Shown piece by piece: positions 59,056 to 64,000 of a DNA stretch of 64,000 bases. The stretch is taken from the NCBI GenBank assembly GCA_016748015.1, contig JAAOMT010000031.1, positions 310,001 to 374,000 on the forward strand, written 5' to 3'. Positions within the stretch are counted from its first letter, which is position 1; each line of letters opens with the position of its first letter. The position numbers were made by a program, and so were the translations under genes. Source of the DNA: Geosiphon pyriformis. Taxonomy: Eukaryota; Glomeromycota; Glomeromycetes; Archaeosporales; Geosiphonaceae. The notes under the pieces are model-generated. The model did no database searches. It was not told the DNA's origin and saw only the letters and a program-made list of their open reading frames with translations.

Positions 59056-59915
59056 TATTATATATTAATTGCTAAAAAATGAGTTTTATAAATTGTTTTT
59101 TTATAAATTTTAATAGAATTGCAGTAATTAGCATTCAGCTTTAATATATCTATACTTTTGACAATAATAACATATTATATTTTATTGATTTCTATTTTGG
59201 TTTTGATAACTATAATCTTAAAGAAGTATTTGGTTTCACTGTTATAATAGTTGATATTAATTTGGTATCTGGGGTCTGGTATTAGCAAAATAACTTCTAT
59301 TTTCTAATATAATTTCTCTTTAAGTTGAATAATCTTGTTTTTTAGTTTTTAGTATTATTGTTATTTATTACCAAGTTTATTATTTTATTATGATTAACTT
59401 TTTTTTTGGCTGACTTAATATTTCAAGCTAATATAATAGCTTGGAATAGTTTTTTTGAGTGTTGTAATCTTATTTGGTTTAAAATATTATTTTTTAATTT
59501 TCTTATAAACTGATTAAAAATCTAAAAAGCTATGTAATAATTGTTTTTTATAACTCTAATTTATTATATGACATAATTAAATCTATCTAAATATTTAATT
59601 ATTATTTTATTAGATTGTTATTTAATAGTATTGAATTTATTTTAAAGTTTGATAATAGTATTGAGATTACAAAAATATTTTAGAAATGTGTTTTAAAACT
59701 GTGTAAAAATGTCAAATTTAAATTTTAAATTTTAATATCAGAAGTTGGTTGTATTTTTTAAGAAAAATAGTAAAATCTAAAAACTATAAATCTTATTTTA
59801 ATTATTTGCTAGAATTGTTTTTTGTGTTTCTTTAATTCAAATATGAACTTTTTTTTTCTAATAAAGTTAGTCAATTTTGTAATATAAAAAATAGTTATTT
59901 CTTAAAAGTTTACAG
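59056..59915. other. AT-rich sequence, probable continuation of the gypsy element
   Basis: By position it should be the upstream half of the minus-strand gypsy element split by the LINE. No gag motif could be read. Confidence 0.4.
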
Positions 59916-60770
59916 TATTATTTATAGAATATAAGAAGTATATATTAGCATAAAATTAGCCAATCAGAAGTAACCATAATAAAATGTGGAATTCCAAGAT
60001 TTCTCTCAAAGGAATTGCAGAATTCCAAGAATTTTAGGATTCTCATACAAGGAATTGCAGAATTTCTCTTAAAAGAATTGCAGGATTTCAGGAATTTCAG
60101 GATTCCTGGTGTGAAGAATTGAGGAATTGAAGAATCTCAATTATGTATATATAGCAGTAGTATTAGAAGTAGAAAAGACAGACCTCTCAGTTTAGATTTG
60201 ATCTAAGCAATCTTTTATTCACAAATATTAATAAATAATTATTTACTATATCAATTCACTCTCCACTATCAACACTTTATGTTGATAGTAATTGATACTT
60301 AACCACACTGGAACAATAGCTCTTGATCATGGCTATTGATAAAATACTAATACTCATTGTCTTGGCTTATTTCTTTATTTTTTTTCTTTTATTTTTCTTT
60401 TTATTTTCTTTTATTATTTCTTTGTTTTTACTAATTGATTAAAAAGAAAAGTGCTCAATTATTGACGTTAAGGATAGCCTAGTAAAAGACTCCAAAGGAA
60501 GGGTATAAAGTTGACAATTTAAGGATAGCTTACCAGAAGGGCATTTTTGCCAGATTACCAGTCATCACACTGAGAAAAAAATTTGATAGAATTGTGATTT
60601 CGAGAGGCTACTGAAAAGACAACAACTAAATTTTTGTCCATTATACAAAGAACTTAATCCAAAACTTTTAAACAAATAGCACCTTCAGATATCCTAAACA
60701 ATACAATCAATTGAGCACCAAGTTACAGGTTTGTTATTTGATTTGAAACCCCAAATAATCACCTGTAACA
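59916..60770 (+). repeat. LTR-like repeat family 1, copy B
   Basis: 855 bp, the better-preserved partner of 44497-45319. It ends GTAACA; the start is TATTAT where copy A has TGTTAC. It contains a TATATATAGCAGTAG box near 60142, a cluster of GGAATTGCAGAATTYC-like short repeats at about 59990-60130, and AGCTCTTGATCATGGCTATTGATAA. No internal domain follows in the same orientation that I can identify, so it is probably a solo LTR inserted in the older gypsy element. Confidence 0.7.
59985..60130 (+). repeat. Imperfect GAATTGCAGAATTYC short repeats
   Basis: Five to six degenerate 15-17 bp units (GGAATTCCAAGATTTC, GGAATTGCAGAATTCC, and similar) in the upstream part of the LTR-like repeat, before the TATA-like box; only traces remain in copy A. 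Confidence 0.75.
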
Positions 60771-61374
60771 ACAAATATTTAAATAAAAAAAGCTATGAAT
60801 TCTGATTTTAATTTGCTTGAAGATTTTTTTTTTAATACTCTGCTTTTTAGATTACATTTAAACTTGAATTTTTAGTTTAAATTTAAATTTTGGTTTAGGT
60901 TTTCAAATAGTCTAAAAGTTTGGTTGTAGAGATAATAAGTTTAAAAATTATAAGAATATCTTTTTAAAATAAATCTTTCAAAGAATTTTTTCTAAATAAA
61001 ATATAAACATAGTTAGAAATTTGGAAGACATAACTTCTAATAATATATTAATTTGGTTATCTAGTAACAAATAGTAAGATAAAATTTTTAATAATGTGAT
61101 TTAAAATTTTTTATATAATAAAATTAAAGTTTATTATTAATTCACAATTTTTTAATAAGATGTTTATACTGAAGTTTTTAGTTTTTATTGGTTATCTTAA
61201 TTATTGCTGTTTTTTTTGTTTTTGTTAAAAGTAAATAAAAAACTTTATTAGATGTATTTTTTGATTTTTTAGTGTATTTTTATTAAAGTTATTAAGAATA
61301 ATTGTGTATTAGATAATATAGTGTATTAGATTAATTTTTAATATAGGCTTTATTTTTGTTTTTAAAGTTTTAAA

Positions 61375-61794
61375 CCTTGTCTGAATAAGTATTAAATTTG
61401 ATAATGCATATAGTAATTAAAAATTAATTTAGTTAAAGAACAATTATTAGGTAATTCCAATCTTTTTTGAAATTAATAATATAAATTTTGGCTAAAAAAA
61501 TTAATAAATATTACTAGTTTTGTTATTTTAATCTACTAATTTACACAATTAATTATTACTAAAATTTAAATAGCTTAAATAGATTAAAATTAAATCTTAA
61601 AGTGTACATCAAATGTTAAAAAGTATTTTTTTAGTAGTTGTATTAAATTAATTTATATAGTATTTTAGATTAAGTAATAATATAAAAAATTATTTAATTT
61701 TAATATAAAAATAAGTATATTAGTTTTAATTAATTCAGATTTTAATTTTATGCTGGATTTCTATTTAATAAATTACTACTATTTTTTTATTTAA
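61375..61794. repeat. Gap-flanking duplicate, left copy
   Basis: 420 bp, identical base for base as far as I compared to 61815-62234; it ends exactly at the N run. Confidence 0.95.
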
Positions 61795-61814
61795 NNNNNN
61801 NNNNNNNNNNNNNN
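61795..61814. other. Assembly gap (20 N)
   Basis: Exactly 20 Ns, an arbitrary-length gap marker, between two identical 420-bp segments. Confidence 0.99.
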
Positions 61815-62234
61815 CCTTGTCTGAATAAGTATTAAATTTGATAATGCATATAGTAATTAAAAATTAATTTAGTTAAAGAACAATTATTAGGTAATTCCAA
61901 TCTTTTTTGAAATTAATAATATAAATTTTGGCTAAAAAAATTAATAAATATTACTAGTTTTGTTATTTTAATCTACTAATTTACACAATTAATTATTACT
62001 AAAATTTAAATAGCTTAAATAGATTAAAATTAAATCTTAAAGTGTACATCAAATGTTAAAAAGTATTTTTTTAGTAGTTGTATTAAATTAATTTATATAG
62101 TATTTTAGATTAAGTAATAATATAAAAAATTATTTAATTTTAATATAAAAATAAGTATATTAGTTTTAATTAATTCAGATTTTAATTTTATGCTGGATTT
62201 CTATTTAATAAATTACTACTATTTTTTTATTTAA
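61815..62234. repeat. Gap-flanking duplicate, right copy
   Basis: Starts directly after the Ns with CCTTGTCTGAATAAG, as the left copy does at 61375. Confidence 0.95.
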
Positions 62235-62760
62235 GAATTTAAAGATTAGCTTAATGAGTTTTTCTTAATTTTTAATAGTTATTGAATAATTTTTCTGATA
62301 AATGTTCTTTTATTTGATTTATTGTTTTTGTATAATGTTTTTGTTAAAATTGCTATTAATAGTTACTACTATACTAGTTCTCCAAGGAAAATTCTTATTA
62401 TATCTTTATATTTTTAATTATGTCTTTTCTTAAAATTTTTGTAAATATATATTTTTTATATTGTACTAATATTAAACATCTGTATTTTTTTGTTTATAGT
62501 AAAATAGTACTCTATTTTTAATAAATTTAAAGAAAATTAAAATTAAAAAATAGAATTCAATAAAATTAGTATTTGTAAAATAATTTTAATTAGAAATTAT
62601 TATTTTTTTCAAGATATAAAAAACTTATTTTAAATTTTTAAGTTAACTGTTAATTTTGGCCAAGATATTATTACAAGTAGTTTTTAGATAATTTTATGTA
62701 GTTTTTATCCTTTTAATATGTTTTCAATCTTGTTAAGTTTGAGTTTTGTTTATGTTTTGT

Positions 62761-63334
62761 TGATGTATTAGATGTTTTTATTATTGTTTTTATCAATAAA
62801 AAGACAATAATAGAAAGAAGAAGTAATGGTCTTTTGAGTTATTTATGAAAGACCAGATTATCAAGAGAAAAGTCTTCAAGTTTACTAATTTTAGTATTAG
62901 TGAATATTATAATACAAAGCTTGAAAAACACACTTTCTAGCTTTTTTTGAAATTATAATTTAATTCTTCTATTTTTTTTGTTTATTTTGTCTAATTAACT
63001 TTTTTTTTCTTTATTATTTTTTTTTGTCTGTTTTTTTCTTAGTTAAAAAGCTATTATATATATACATATTTCGAGTTATACATAATTATGTCTATTTTAA
63101 CTAATTAATAAATAATTGTTAAGATATTAGATTTTTTATTTAATTGTAAATATCACTTAGTTTACTTGTTTATAATTATATTAAATTAGATATATTTGTA
63201 TATGTTTTATATACTATCATATACATATTATATTTTTTAATTTTATTCATTAATCTGTACTATTTATACTATTATTTAATAATTGATTAATATATTATGA
63301 TATTATTATTTTTGATTTTTATTAATTTTTATCA
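62761..63334 (-). repeat. LTR-like repeat family 2, copy B
   Basis: 574 bp, partner of 45320-45891, same orientation, with ends TGAT...ATCA. On the minus strand it has a TATATAAAA box near 63205-63215. It sits exactly against a LINE relic at 63335, and could be the 5' LTR of the minus-strand gypsy element or a solo LTR. Confidence 0.65.
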
Positions 63335-64000
63335 GTTAATACTAAGTTCAAAAAATTATCAAAACCAATAGTAATATAAATAACATTATAATTAGTATTA
63401 AAAAATTTATTTACCAAGTTGGACAAAAAAAAATAAAATCAATAGTTTTTTTCATGTTTTTAAAGTTTTTTTAAATAGAAAACTTAACAAATAACTACCA
63501 ATTAAAGAATTAACTAAACTTAAATTTATACATTTTTTGAAGCTGGTACTATACTTAATATTATCCTTATTAAAGTTATTTTTTAAAATGACAAAAATAT
63601 TCTTATTATATGTACAAGCTATAAAAAAATTAACAATAACTTCTTGGTTCAAATATTTTTTCAAAAATATATTTATATATAACTTTAATATTGAAACTAA
63701 TTGTTTATTTTTAAACAATAAACAGATTACTAAAAGCTTATTAGAAATTTTTGAAATCTTTGAAACATGTTTAACTAAATGTTTATTTACAATTAAAACA
63801 ATACCAATATATTAATACTTAGAATTTAAACCAAAAGTAAATATTTTTACACCTAAAAACTTATTTGTAATCCAAAATTTAATATTAGGATAAAGCTTAA
63901 TTTTAATAATATTTAAAATATTTTTTAATTTATTATATTACTTAATATTATTATTTTGTTTAATAAAAATATTTATTTCTTTAATATTATATATAGCTAT
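63335..64000 (-). mobile_element. LINE relic, copy 3 (minus strand, runs off the window)
   Basis: Minus-strand frames give an endonuclease fragment parallel to ORF2 of copy 2: KNKQLVSILKLYINIF, FVILKNNFNKDN, SFKKCINLSLVNSLIGS, then after a frame change FFNTNYNVIYITIGFDNFLNL, which matches FFNTDHRAVSVSVGLGGLL. The GDFN active-site motif reads NNFN and the TDHR motif reads TNYN, so it is dead. The element is cut at 63335 by the LTR-like repeat; possible continuation to the left of 62761 is weak. Confidence 0.8.

Larger units (their letters stand above)
60771..62760. other. AT-rich sequence with assembly gap
   Basis: No readable gene. Contains a 420-bp identical duplication around a run of Ns. 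Once that is collapsed, about 1.55 kb separates the two LTR-like repeats here; it may be gypsy leader/gag or LINE relic. Confidence 0.5.

Noticed and set aside
61375-62234. 420-bp direct repeat as a biological tandem duplication or LTR pair
   Set aside because: Perfect identity ending exactly at a 20-N gap in otherwise decayed DNA is the signature of unmerged contig ends.

Overview
The window looks like nuclear DNA of an early-diverging filamentous fungus, most likely an arbuscular mycorrhizal fungus (Glomeromycotina, Rhizophagus-like). This is an inference. It rests on intron-rich genes with short introns, fungal versions of conserved genes (Gtr2, Ydc2/Cce1, Ych1/Ibp1-type phosphatase, NEDD1), and sharply two-phase base composition: gene islands of moderate GC separated by extremely AT-rich, CpG-poor tracts full of dead retroelements. 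I rebuilt gene models by joining exons at GT-AG (once GC-AG) boundaries. Every junction reported was checked for reading phase.

Layout. 0.8-2.7 kb: Gtr2/RagC GTPase (9 exons), converging on a Cce1/Ydc2 mitochondrial Holliday-junction resolvase (2.97-4.0 kb, minus). 5.3-12 kb: a heavily decayed non-LTR retrotransposon (LINE) inside an AT desert that runs to about 14.7 kb. 14.8-22.9 kb: an island with a PARP-like ADP-ribosyltransferase carrying an N-terminal Cys-rich domain, two tandem paralogous small proteins with an HYG...NCWD pattern, a Kre9/Knh-like surface protein and a small Thr-rich secreted protein; many microsatellites. 24-42.3 kb: a dense conserved island with a chromodomain protein and a rhodanese-type phosphatase (divergent), an aldo-keto reductase, a very large protein with winged-helix-like repeats and a HerA/FtsK-like ATPase, peptidyl-tRNA hydrolase (only 43 bp from the ATPase start), a 610-residue membrane protein, an AT desert, NEDD1 (10 exons), and an unrecognised 3-exon gene divergent from it.

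42.3-64 kb is a nest of transposable elements. A minus-strand Ty3/gypsy element, decayed but readable in RT, the RT/RNase H connection and integrase (about 45.9-52.1 kb), is interrupted by a nearly full-length LINE (52.1-59.0 kb) flanked by a near-perfect target-site duplication. Two pairs of direct repeats with TG...CA ends look like LTRs of two families. A third LINE fragment runs off the right edge on the minus strand. A 20-N assembly gap at 61.8 kb is flanked by two identical 420-bp copies, almost certainly an unmerged contig overlap.

Shared theme: the LINE at 52-59 kb stays in frame over almost all of ORF2, but is broken by stops and active-site changes nearly all explicable by C-to-T or G-to-A change. 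The older copies are further along the same path. This points to cytosine-methylation or RIP-like mutational silencing; a chromodomain reader gene lies in the same window, although no direct link can be shown.
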